Shown in pieces: positions 7,697-13,930 of a stretch of 15,492 nucleotides of DNA. A program made the position numbers and the translations under genes. This DNA is from Competibacteraceae bacterium UBA3908 (GTDB taxonomy: Bacteria > Pseudomonadota > Gammaproteobacteria > Competibacterales > Competibacteraceae), in assembly GCA_002391525.1 (NCBI GenBank), contig DGFE01000190.1, forward strand, positions 4,474 to 19,965, in the 5' to 3' direction. The notes under the pieces are model-generated. The model did no database searches. It was not told the origin of the DNA and saw only the letters and a list, made by a program, of their open reading frames with translations. How positions within the stretch are numbered: the first letter of the stretch is position 1; every line of letters starts with the position of its first letter.

Positions 7697-9240
7697 GGCG
7701 CGGTACTCCCCTCGCCCTTTGGGAGAGGGGCCGGGGGTGAGGGTGCGGGGCTCCCCTCGCCCTTTGGGAGAGGGGCCGGGGGTGAGGGATTGATAGCGTC
7801 GATGACATAGCGGCCATCGTCGCCCTCGCGGATGCGGAACCGCGCCTTGCGGTCCGACTTCAACCCCTCCAGCTTGACGCCTTGGGCGGTGGGGAAATCC
7901 ATCGTCATCGCAGGCCAGTTCAACGCCGGGATCGGCTCGTGGGTCACGTTCAGGGTGCGCGATGTCTGTTCGACCGCGTTGATCACGCCCGTGGTCCAAA
8001 TCTCCGGTGCAGCCGGCTTGCTCAGCCGTTGCAGGCTGGCGCGGACGCTGCTTTCGGAATCGAGCAGGAATTGCGCGGAGGTCGCCACCCGCTCGCCTTC
8101 CTTCAACCCGGCGCGGATTTCCACCCGGTCGCCGGCCTCGATGCCGGTTTCCACCGGCCGCACCTCGAAGCGGCCATCGCCAAGTTCCACGATCACGCGC
8201 GATTCGTCGCCGGTACGGATCAGCGCCTCGCGGGGGATGCTCAGGACCTTGGCGCGCGGCGCGGCGTGAATCACGACATCGGCGAACATGTTGAACTTGA
8301 GCCGTTCGCCGGGATTCGGGAAGCGCAACCGGGCGCGCACGGCGCGGGTTTTCGAGTCCACGTCGGGGTAGATGTACTCCACCGTCCCTTCCCACGCCTC
8401 GCCGGGCGCGTGCGGCAACCGCACCTCGGCCTTTTGGCCGACCGCCAGCCAGCCGGCCTGTTGCTCGAATGCCTCGACCTTGACCCAGACCGTGGACACA
8501 TCGGCCAGGGTCATCAATTCCATTTCCGGGGTCACATACATGCCCTCGCGGATGTTGAGCGCCGAGACGATGCCGTCCTGCCGGGCATACACGGCGGTCA
8601 ACTGGCGGACGCGCCGCTCTTTCTCCACTTGCTGGATCTGGCTCTCCGACACGCCCAGCGCCAACAGGCGGTCGCGAGCCGCAGTTTTCAGCGATTCGAG
8701 AATGCCGCCGAGCGCCTGAAGATACTCTTTCTGGGCGTTGACCAGATCGGGCGCGTAGACCTCCAGCAGCAAATCGCCCTTGCGCACTCGTTCGCCGAGG
8801 GTGCGAACCTTCAGGCTTTCCACCCAGCCGTTGGCGCGCAGGTGAACGTGGCTCAGGGCGCGCTCGTCGTAGTCGATGTAGCCGACCGTCTCGATCCGCC
8901 GGCTGAGATCACCGCGCTCCACCGTAGCGGTGCGCACGCCCAGATTGTTGACCACTTCCGGGGCGATGCGGATGCCAGGGCTGGCGTCGGTCTTCCCGTC
9001 GTCGGCATAGACCGGGATGTAATCCATCCCCATGTCGTCCTTGGCCGGCGTGTCCGAGAAAATGGTGGGGTTCATCGGATGGCGATATTTGACCGGCTGG
9101 CGTTCGCTCGGCGCGGCGGCGTCGGCCGGTTTGGCCGCCTCGTGACCCAGCTGGGCGAGCAGGGGTTGCAGACGGGGCGCCAGCAGTACGCCCGCGCCGA
9201 ACAGCAGAATGGCGCTGAAAATCGCCAGGAGGATTTTCAT
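7693..9240 (-). CDS. cusB: CusB-type periplasmic adaptor with C-terminal CusF domain
   Basis: A 515-residue membrane-fusion protein linking CusA to an outer-membrane channel. In order: N-terminal membrane anchor/signal (1-21, MKILLAIFSAILLFGAGVLL), a heavy-metal-binding motif KYRHPMNPTIF...DDMGMDYIPVY (51-78), barrel-sandwich and helical hairpin region (about 110-230), beta-barrel and membrane-proximal domains (about 230-395), then an added CusF domain (416-483) with H434, W442, M445 and M447 in HEPIPALNWPAMTMDF. The last 32 residues (two PSPPAPLPKGEG-like units) are the translation of a duplicated REP-like DNA repeat, not an ancestral domain. AGGGAG lies 8 bases before the ATG. It overlaps cusA by 4 bases. 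It follows the Cys/His-rich ORF by 79 bases. Confidence 0.95.
   Translation of the reverse strand: MKILLAIFSAILLFGAGVLLAPRLQPLLAQLGHEAAKPADAAAPSERQPVKYRHPMNPTIFSDTPAKDDMGMDYIPVYADDGKTDASPGIRIAPEVVNNLGVRTATVERGDLSRRIETVGYIDYDERALSHVHLRANGWVESLKVRTLGERVRKGDLLLEVYAPDLVNAQKEYLQALGGILESLKTAARDRLLALGVSESQIQQVEKERRVRQLTAVYARQDGIVSALNIREGMYVTPEMELMTLADVSTVWVKVEAFEQQAGWLAVGQKAEVRLPHAPGEAWEGTVEYIYPDVDSKTRAVRARLRFPNPGERLKFNMFADVVIHAAPRAKVLSIPREALIRTGDESRVIVELGDGRFEVRPVETGIEAGDRVEIRAGLKEGERVATSAQFLLDSESSVRASLQRLSKPAAPEIWTTGVINAVEQTSRTLNVTHEPIPALNWPAMTMDFPTAQGVKLEGLKSDRKARFRIREGDDGRYVIDAINPSPPAPLPKGEGSPAPSPPAPLPKGEGSTAP
7706..7788 (-). repeat. Two tandem copies of a REP-like hairpin element inside the end of cusB
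   Basis: A 38-base unit occurs at 7706-7743 and again, identical, at 7751-7788, with a 45-base period. On the minus strand each unit contains CCCCTC-T-CCC-AAA-GGG-C-GAGGGG, a hairpin with a 3-base loop and one mismatch. Dispersed repeats with this core, often mis-translated as PPAPLPKGEG or TPGPSPKGRGE, are widespread in proteobacterial genomes. Because 45 is a multiple of 3, both copies are read through in the cusB frame without a stop. Confidence 0.9.
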
Positions 9241-9319
9241 CGAAGAGGCTCCCTGAAGGAATCACGTGAATGCGGGACGAGGCCGCGCTTTCGGCAAGAC
9301 GCGGAACGGAGGGGGAGCG

Positions 9320-9745
9320 CTACAAGCGCAAGACGCGGGAACGCTGCGCTGGCGGCGGGCCGGTAGTTGCGGCGCCACGGATGGGTGGAGAATGAACGCT
9401 GTTCAGCCAGTCTGGCGGCAGCAACCCGGCGACGGCGAGCGACTGCGAAGGCCGGTCCGGGCTGCCAGGCGGCGGGCCATGACGGTCGGCCACGTCATGG
9501 TGGCCGATGGCCTGCGGACAAAATCCGCCGTGGCAGGACCACGGCGAAGGGTCGTCAGGCAAATTTGACTTTTTTTCGTGACAGCAGTCATGAAAATCAG
9601 CTGGTGAAGCGAAATCGGCTTGAGCCGGCATCGAGCAGGGATGGCCGCCGAACGCCAGCAACAGGACCAGCAACAATGCCATCGAGACACCGCCGGGCTG
9701 CTGGACGAATGTGGGCCGCGCTATCGAACTCAATGCCGGTTCCAC
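9320..9745 (-). CDS. Small exported Cys/His-rich protein at the head of the cus operon
   Basis: A 141-codon frame starting at GTG 9745. A second possible start is ATG 9682 (residue 22), directly at the hydrophobic segment MALLLVLLLAFGG; neither start has a strong Shine-Dalgarno site. The segment to about residue 43 (SMPAQA-D) looks like a signal peptide. The mature part has clustered possible metal ligands: C37, M39, H52, C54, C55, H56, C71, H72, C76, H82, H83, followed by a Pro-rich tail. Small exported Cys/His-rich proteins often sit beside cus/cop genes, and this one is on the same strand 79 bases before cusB, in the place where cusC often stands. A periplasmic copper-binding role is inferred from context; I do not recognise a named family. 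Confidence 0.62.
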   Translation of the reverse strand: MEPALSSIARPTFVQQPGGVSMALLLVLLLAFGGHPCSMPAQADFASPADFHDCCHEKKSNLPDDPSPWSCHGGFCPQAIGHHDVADRHGPPPGSPDRPSQSLAVAGLLPPDWLNSVHSPPIRGAATTGPPPAQRSRVLRL

Positions 9746-9808
9746 CCTGAAAGCTATCTTGTCGATTGGATTTCAGTCGGTGGCTGGGGTTCCGGCATCG
9801 CTGCCGGC

Positions 9809-9889
9809 CTATGCCTCGAGCGAGGCCAGGCATTCGCGCATCTCCGCCGCAATGATCCGATTCGTTGCCGTTTGATTATACTTGCTCAT
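9809..9889 (-). CDS. Possible 26-residue small ORF upstream of the cus operon
   Basis: ATG at 9887-9889 to TAG at 9809-9811 gives MSKYNQTATNRI then IAAEMRECLASLEA, a polar, helix-compatible peptide. It lies between the BRO gene and the Cys/His-rich ORF, on the strand of the cus operon. GAGGTG is present upstream but 13 bases away, longer than usual. The 3' end contains an inverted repeat, GCCTCG (9813-9818) with CGAGGC (9821-9826). It could be a leader peptide, a remnant of a gene cut by insertion of the BRO segment, or chance; no family is recognised. Confidence 0.2.
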   Translation of the reverse strand: MSKYNQTATNRIIAAEMRECLASLEA

Positions 9890-9921
9890 GACAAGATTTT
9901 TACACCTCTAGAGTTTCAAAA

Positions 9922-10542
9922 ATGTCCAATAATTTTATCACTTTTAACTTCGTGACCCTCTCCGTCCGGGTCCTGATGATCGAAAGCGAACCGTGGTTTG
10001 TTGCTACCGACGTGTGTGCAGCACTTCATATCAGCAATAACCGCATGGCGTTGGAGCGCTTGGATGACGACGAAAAGGGTGTCAGTAGTATTGACACCCC
10101 TGGTGGGCCACAGAAAATGAGCATCGTCAACGAATCCGGTCTCTACACCTTGATCCTGACCAGCCGCAAGCCGGAGGCCCGGAAATTCAGGAAATGGGTC
10201 ACGTCCGAAGTGCTGCCGGCGCTCCGCAAGCATGGCCAATATACGATGCCCGGTGCCGCCGAACCGCTCGTTACATTGACCCGGAAAGATCTGACGGATT
10301 TGATCGAACGCTGTATCGAGCGAGGCGTGGCGGCGGCTCTGCGGGTCAAGGAAACCGTTAGCGAACCGGCCAAATCCCGTCCGACGCGGGAAAATTTCAG
10401 CGAGTGGGAAAAGGCCGAGATCTTACGCTTGGACGACAAGGGCGTGAGCGCGGTGGAAATCGCCGATCTGCTGTATCGTCCTGTCAGCTCCGTGAGGAGT
10501 TTTCTGTGGCGGAACCGGCACGCGAGGCGCGTGTACAATTGA
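9922..10542 (+). CDS. BRO-N domain protein with C-terminal helix-turn-helix (phage antirepressor type)
   Basis: A 206-residue protein. Residues about 8-105 match the BRO N-terminal domain of phage antirepressors: VRVLMIESEPWFVATDVCAAL, RLDDDEKG, IVNESGLYTLILTSRKPEARKFRKWVTSEVLPALRKHG (split here only as description). Residues 160-200 (EKAEILRLDDKGVSAVEIADLLYRPVSSVR) form a homeodomain-like helix-turn-helix, so DNA binding is expected. No strong Shine-Dalgarno site precedes the ATG; TATACT at 9877-9882 could be a -10 element but lacks a clear -35. The upstream stretch is noticeably richer in A and T than its neighbours. It stands alone, antiparallel to the genes on both sides, with no integrase or capsid genes, so it looks like a horizontally acquired orphan. 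Target unknown. Confidence 0.88.
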   Translation: MSNNFITFNFVTLSVRVLMIESEPWFVATDVCAALHISNNRMALERLDDDEKGVSSIDTPGGPQKMSIVNESGLYTLILTSRKPEARKFRKWVTSEVLPALRKHGQYTMPGAAEPLVTLTRKDLTDLIERCIERGVAAALRVKETVSEPAKSRPTRENFSEWEKAEILRLDDKGVSAVEIADLLYRPVSSVRSFLWRNRHARRVYN

Positions 10543-10565
10543 GCGGGCTTCCGTAAACCGCTCAA
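10539..10565. terminator. Hairpin between convergent BRO and moaA genes
   Basis: TTGAGCGG (10539-10546) and CCGCTCAA (10558-10565) form a perfect 8-base inverted repeat with an 11-base loop. It contains the BRO stop codon and lies in the 44-base gap before the moaA stop on the other strand. It has no T-run on either strand, so it is a candidate bidirectional terminator only. Confidence 0.4.
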
Positions 10566-10586
10566 GCCATGGAAAAGGCACGGTTT

Positions 10587-11615
10587 TCACCCCCCGGTAT
10601 GGTTCATGTGGCGCAGGATGACCGGCTGACCGCCAAGCCGGAAATCGTGGCCGCGCGGCTTGATCGCCATGGCCGCGACGATGGCCCGTTTCAGCCGCTC
10701 GCGGTCGCCGGGGTAGGCGCGCAGGATGTGACGCAAATCCACCGAATGTTCCTGCCCCAGGCAGAGCAGCAATCGGCCCTCAACCGAAACCCGCACCCGG
10801 TTGCAGTCGCCGCAGAAATTGTGGCTGTGCGGCGAGATGAACCCGATGCGGCTGTCCACGCCGGCGACGCGATAGTAGCGGGACGGGCCGCCGGTATTCT
10901 CGGTGGTGGGGGTGAGGGCGAATACCCGCTCCAGATCGGCGCGGATGGCGTCGCTGGAATAATACGCTTCGGCGCGGTCGTGGTCGCCGATCACGCCCAG
11001 CGGCATTTCCTCGATGAAGCTGATGTCCAGCCCGTTGTCGATGGCGAAGCGCGCCAAATCGACAACTTCGTCGTGATTGCGGTTTTTCAGGATCACCGCG
11101 TTCAACTTGAGCCGTTGGAAACCAGCCGCTTGCGCCGCCCGGATGCCGCGCAACACCGCGTCCAACCGGCCGACCCGGGTGATGCGCTGGAAGCGCGCCG
11201 GGTCGAGGCTGTCCAGGCTGATGTTGAGCCGCGCCACGCCGGCGTCCCGAAGGTCGGCGGCCATTCGCTCCAGTTGCGAGCCATTGGTGGTCAGCACCAG
11301 TTCCGTCAGACCGTGTTCCCGCAACCGGCCCAATTCCCGGAGCAGCCACAGGACGTTTCGCCGGACCAGCGGCTCGCCGCCGGTGATGCGGATCTTGCGC
11401 ACGCCCAGTTCCACGAACGCCCGGCCCAGCGCCGCCAGTTCCTCCAGCGTCAGGACGCGGGCGCGCGGCAGAAAGGTCATGCGCTCGCTCATGCAGTAGA
11501 CACAGCGGAAATCGCAGCGGTCGGTCACGGAAAATCGCACATAATTCACCTGGCGACCAAAGCGGTCCACGAGCGGAGCGGCGGCGGGTGTCGAATCACC
11601 GGATAACAAGTGCAC
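10587..11615 (-). CDS. moaA: GTP 3',8-cyclase MoaA (molybdenum cofactor biosynthesis)
   Basis: A 342-residue radical SAM enzyme that, with MoaC, converts GTP to cyclic pyranopterin monophosphate, the first step of molybdenum cofactor synthesis. The SAM cluster is C34-x3-C38-x2-C41 ([11 protein letters not shown]), the SAM-binding glycine motif is TGGEPLVRR (about 78-86), and the C-terminal cluster is C268, C271 and C285 ([20 protein letters not shown]). The protein ends HTGG, the C-terminal double glycine needed for MoaA activity. I prefer the GTG at 11615 because GAGG lies 8 bases upstream and the length to the first cluster matches the family. ATG 11666 and TTG 11684 are in frame but have weak sites. 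No other moa or moe gene is in the window. It is divergent from the ArsS-like gene. Confidence 0.95.
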   Translation of the reverse strand: MHLLSGDSTPAAAPLVDRFGRQVNYVRFSVTDRCDFRCVYCMSERMTFLPRARVLTLEELAALGRAFVELGVRKIRITGGEPLVRRNVLWLLRELGRLREHGLTELVLTTNGSQLERMAADLRDAGVARLNISLDSLDPARFQRITRVGRLDAVLRGIRAAQAAGFQRLKLNAVILKNRNHDEVVDLARFAIDNGLDISFIEEMPLGVIGDHDRAEAYYSSDAIRADLERVFALTPTTENTGGPSRYYRVAGVDSRIGFISPHSHNFCGDCNRVRVSVEGRLLLCLGQEHSVDLRHILRAYPGDRERLKRAIVAAMAIKPRGHDFRLGGQPVILRHMNHTGG

Positions 11616-11705
11616 GCTGGATACCTCGAGAGGGAGCGACGGATGACGGAACAGCCAGTTAACCATACCAAAGCTGCCCGTCAAGGTATCCCGATTCGAG
11701 GGAGT

Positions 11706-11719
11706 ACCTCTTTGGAGGT
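11706..11719. other. Small inverted repeat in the moaA / radical SAM intergenic region
   Basis: ACCTC (11706-11710) and GAGGT (11715-11719) pair around TTTG, extendable by two wobble pairs. It lies about 90 bases upstream of the moaA start on the minus strand. It could be an operator half-site pair or a leader hairpin; no known regulator site is recognised. Confidence 0.25.
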
Positions 11720-11737
11720 GTAACCCGCAACGGTTCG

Positions 11738-11787
11738 AGGCCGGCGTTCGACGGCCTGCCTCCTCGCGAGAGGACCTGCGTTTTTTT
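11738..11787 (+). promoter_or_regulatory. Two hairpins and a T7 run in the leader of the radical SAM gene
   Basis: AGGCCG (11738-11743) pairs with CGGCCT (11752-11757). Directly after it, TCCTC (11761-11765) pairs with GAGGA (11770-11774) around GCGA, a GNRA-type tetraloop on the + strand. Six bases later comes TTTTTTT (11781-11787). The order stem, stem, T-run is like an attenuator or an insulating terminator pointing at the gene that starts at 11865. The gap between stem and T-run is longer than in a standard terminator, so the function is uncertain. Confidence 0.4.
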
Positions 11788-11864
11788 GTTCGCCGGCCTG
11801 TAAGAATTCACCGTCCTCCAGAGACTAAGCTGGCGAGACCCTCGATTCCCATGCGAGAACCGAT

Positions 11865-12860
11865 ATGCACGACATGCTTCCCCTGCTGGTGAAGACCGAC
11901 TTCCCGACCGTTTACCGCGACCGCCTGGAAACCGTGCAGGCCAACCTGGGCTACCGTTGCAACCAGTCCTGCATTCATTGCCATGTGGCGGCCGGTCCTC
12001 AGCGGACCGAGACCATGAATTGGGAGACGATGGGGTTGTTGTTGCGCTATGTCTCGGCGCGGGGGATCGCGGCCCTGGATCTGACCGGCGGCGCACCGGA
12101 GTTGAATCCCCACTTTCGCGCCCTGGTCGCCCACGCCCGCCGTCAGGGTGTTCACGTCGTCGACCGCTGCAACCTGACCATTCTCAACGAACCGGATCAG
12201 GAGGATCTCGCCACGTTCCTGGCCAATCACGCGGTCGAAATCACGGCCTCTCTGCCCTGTTATCTGGAAGAGAACGTCGACCAGCAACGGGGCAAGGGCG
12301 TGTTCGAAGCCAGTCTGGCCGGTTTGCGACAACTCAACGCACTGGGTTACGGCCAACCCGGCAGCGGCCTGATTGTAAATCTGGTGTACAACCCGCTCGG
12401 CCCGGTCCTGCCGCCCGACCAGATCGGTCTGGAGGACGCCTACAAACACGAGTTGGCCGCCCGTTACGGGATTGTCTTCAATCGCCTGCTGGCCCTGGCC
12501 AACATGCCGATTCAGCGGTTCGGCAGTCAGCTCGTTTCCAAGGGGCAATTCAAGCCCTACATGGCCCTGCTCAAATCCGCCCATCGGGACGAGAATCTGG
12601 CGGCGGTCATGTGCCGCAACCTGATTTCGGTGGACTGGCAAGGTTACGTCTACGACTGCGATTTCAATCAGATGCTGCAGCTGCCGTTGGGTGCCAACGG
12701 CCCGGGCCGTACTCATCTGACCGAACTGCTGGACCGGGAGCCGATTGGCGCCCGCGTGCGTGTCGCCGATCACTGCTACGGCTGCACCGCCGGCCAGGGC
12801 AGTAGCTGCGGTGGGGCGCTCGACGCCGCGTCCATGTCCCTCGCCAAAGTGGCCGCATGA
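11865..12860 (+). CDS. arsS: Radical SAM / Cys-rich domain protein, ArsS-like
   Basis: A 331-residue radical SAM protein with C32-x3-C36-x2-C39 (YRCNQSCIHC), the motif DLTGGAPELNP (72-82), and a C-terminal Cys-rich domain: C250 (VMCRNL), C265 (YDCDF), then CYGCTAGQGSSCGG with C304, C307 and C315. This architecture matches the family annotated as arsenosugar biosynthesis radical SAM (seleno)protein ArsS. In ArsS the enzyme joins a deoxyadenosyl group to methylated arsenic, but many members lie in genomes without proof of that role. Some relatives carry selenocysteine in the C-terminal motif; here the residues are ordinary cysteines. GAGA lies 6 bases before the ATG, a weak ribosome site. No arsM or other arsenic gene is in the window, so the substrate is inferred only from the family. 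Confidence 0.85.
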   Translation: MHDMLPLLVKTDFPTVYRDRLETVQANLGYRCNQSCIHCHVAAGPQRTETMNWETMGLLLRYVSARGIAALDLTGGAPELNPHFRALVAHARRQGVHVVDRCNLTILNEPDQEDLATFLANHAVEITASLPCYLEENVDQQRGKGVFEASLAGLRQLNALGYGQPGSGLIVNLVYNPLGPVLPPDQIGLEDAYKHELAARYGIVFNRLLALANMPIQRFGSQLVSKGQFKPYMALLKSAHRDENLAAVMCRNLISVDWQGYVYDCDFNQMLQLPLGANGPGRTHLTELLDREPIGARVRVADHCYGCTAGQGSSCGGALDAASMSLAKVAA

Positions 12861-13072
12861 CGACGCTCCATCGAATGGTTTACGTCACCGGTAGCCATCC
12901 GGATGCAGGGGATCTGAAAAAGAAATCGTGGAAGAGGGCAGGCCGGTGTCAAAACCGCTTGGCAAATTTTCAGCGGGGTCCGCATCCAAGGTTGCCCGGG
13001 CCACGTAAGCATTCTTGAACCCGCCGAAAACGCGGAACCTCGAACCCCGACACCCTCACAGTGGAGTACACC

Positions 13073-13375
13073 ATGAACAAGACTCTCGCCGCCGCCAGCT
13101 TCGCCCTGATCACCGCCCTGTCCGGGCTCTCCACCGCCTACGCCGCCGGCTTCAACGACCGCGGCCCGGCCATCGACACCACCCCGGCCAGGACAGGGCG
13201 GCAGGATCTGAGCCAGATTCCCGTGGTCCACGGCTTCAATCAGCGGAGCCACCACGCGGAGGCGGCCCTGGCATCGAGCCCACACGCCAGCCGCGCTCCG
13301 GCGGTCGCCGGCGTCCACTGCGACCTGGCCCCACGCCTCGGCTTCAACGACAGTACCTCGTTCGCGATCTGCTAA
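13073..13375 (+). CDS. Small exported protein with three GFN motifs, function unknown
   Basis: A 100-residue protein with a clear signal peptide (MNKTLAAASFALITALSG.., cleaved near AYA-AGF, residue 24). The mature part has GFNDR (26-30), GFNQR (54-58) and GFND (90-93), which suggests a short degenerate repeat, and two cysteines, C83 and the terminal C100. GGAG lies 6 bases before the ATG; an in-frame GTG at 13061 is less likely because it overlaps that ribosome site. It is the first gene of a + strand series of exported proteins, 212 bases after the radical SAM gene. I do not recognise the family and give no function. Confidence 0.7.
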   Translation: MNKTLAAASFALITALSGLSTAYAAGFNDRGPAIDTTPARTGRQDLSQIPVVHGFNQRSHHAEAALASSPHASRAPAVAGVHCDLAPRLGFNDSTSFAIC

Positions 13376-13569
13376 TTCTCCGCCGCCGGTGTAAGGAACG
13401 TCTGGCTGAGCCGACTAAGCCGTGCGAGTGCAAATTCGGCGCGGCCAAAGCGCGGCTGCGAAGTGGTAGTGCGTCTTTGCGATCTCGCCCGCCACCGTCG
13501 TGGTCGCATGACGGTTTCACCCTCGAACCTCGATCTCAAACCTTGACTTTTTTGAAGGAGAAATTCCCG

Positions 13570-13827
13570 ATGAAACGCTCGAACGCCGTGAATCCTACCG
13601 CCTTCCTGATTTCCGCCGGTCTGCTGGCCGCCGCCTTGGGCGGGCCAGTACAAGCGGCCCCCTGTAGTCCGTGTGCGCCCCGCAACCGGACCACCCGTTC
13701 CGCCAATCCCTGCGCCGCGAAAAACCCGTGCGCGGCCAAGGCGGTCAACCCGTGCGCGGCCAAGAACCCGTGCGCGGCCAAGAACCCGTGCGCGGCCAAG
13801 AACCCGTGCGCGGCCAAAAAATGGTGA
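13570..13827 (+). CDS. Exported Cys-rich NPCAAK-repeat protein
   Basis: An 85-residue protein. Residues 1-29 are a signal peptide (hydrophobic AFLISAGLLAAALGG, cleavage near VQA-APC). The mature part starts APCSPCAP and then has six NPCAAK hexapeptides (residues 46-83, with AV inserted after the second), ending KKW. It has eight cysteines: 32, 35, 48, 54, 62, 68, 74 and 80. AAGGAG lies 9 bases before the ATG, a strong site. The frame is open upstream to 13015, but that part has no ribosome site and is spurious. Regular Cys and Lys spacing suggests metal binding, disulfide cross-linking or a peptide that is modified after translation, as in exported copper-binding precursor peptides. No modifying enzyme of the DUF692 type is in the window, so this remains inference. 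Confidence 0.85.
   Translation: MKRSNAVNPTAFLISAGLLAAALGGPVQAAPCSPCAPRNRTTRSANPCAAKNPCAAKAVNPCAAKNPCAAKNPCAAKNPCAAKKW
13705..13818 (+). repeat. 18-base tandem repeat encoding NPCAAK
   Basis: Six 18-base units: 13705-13722 (divergent, with different synonymous codons), 13723-13740, then GCGGTC, then 13747-13764, 13765-13782, 13783-13800 and 13801-13818. The last five are identical apart from the final base of the last one. The near-identity at DNA level points to recent expansion by slippage or unequal exchange, so the copy number probably varies between strains. Confidence 0.95.
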
Positions 13828-13852
13828 GCCGCGCGCCCGTAATCGTGTCCGT

Positions 13853-13883
13853 GGTTCGCGCCGGCATCTCATTGCCGCGAACC
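13853..13883 (+). terminator. Hairpin after the NPCAAK-repeat gene
   Basis: GGTTCG (13853-13858) pairs with CGAACC (13878-13883), and CGGCA (13862-13866) pairs with TGCCG (13873-13877), with a CGC bulge and loop TCTCAT. It begins 25 bases after the stop codon. No T-run follows, so it may end or stabilise the short mRNA, letting the repeat protein be made in larger amounts than the DUF302 protein downstream. Confidence 0.45.
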
Positions 13884-13930
13884 GCGACTCGCGTCGTTCC
13901 GCTTCCCGCTTCATGTCATGAGGAGCCCGC

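Noticed and set aside
7697..8395. Upstream extension of the cusA frame, open to 8395
   Set aside because: It runs through the coding region of cusB in another frame and through the REP-like repeats. The ATG at 7696 gives the normal CusA N-terminus and the ATGA overlap, so the extension is a GC-rich open-frame artefact.
10569..11606. 345-codon + strand frame antisense to moaA
   Set aside because: moaA has all cluster cysteines and the C-terminal GG; the antisense frame has no recognisable domain and no ribosome site.
11616..11864. Molybdenum-cofactor riboswitch upstream of moaA
   Set aside because: Hairpins are present but I could not find the conserved core by eye, so I do not call it as a riboswitch.
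13015..13569. Long upstream extension of the NPCAAK-repeat frame
   Set aside because: It overlaps the GFN-motif protein in another frame. The ATG at 13570 has a strong AAGGAG site and begins a proper signal peptide.
13705..13818. CRISPR-like appearance of the 18-base direct repeats
   Set aside because: Units are contiguous without spacers, too short, and code in frame for NPCAAK within a gene with a signal peptide.
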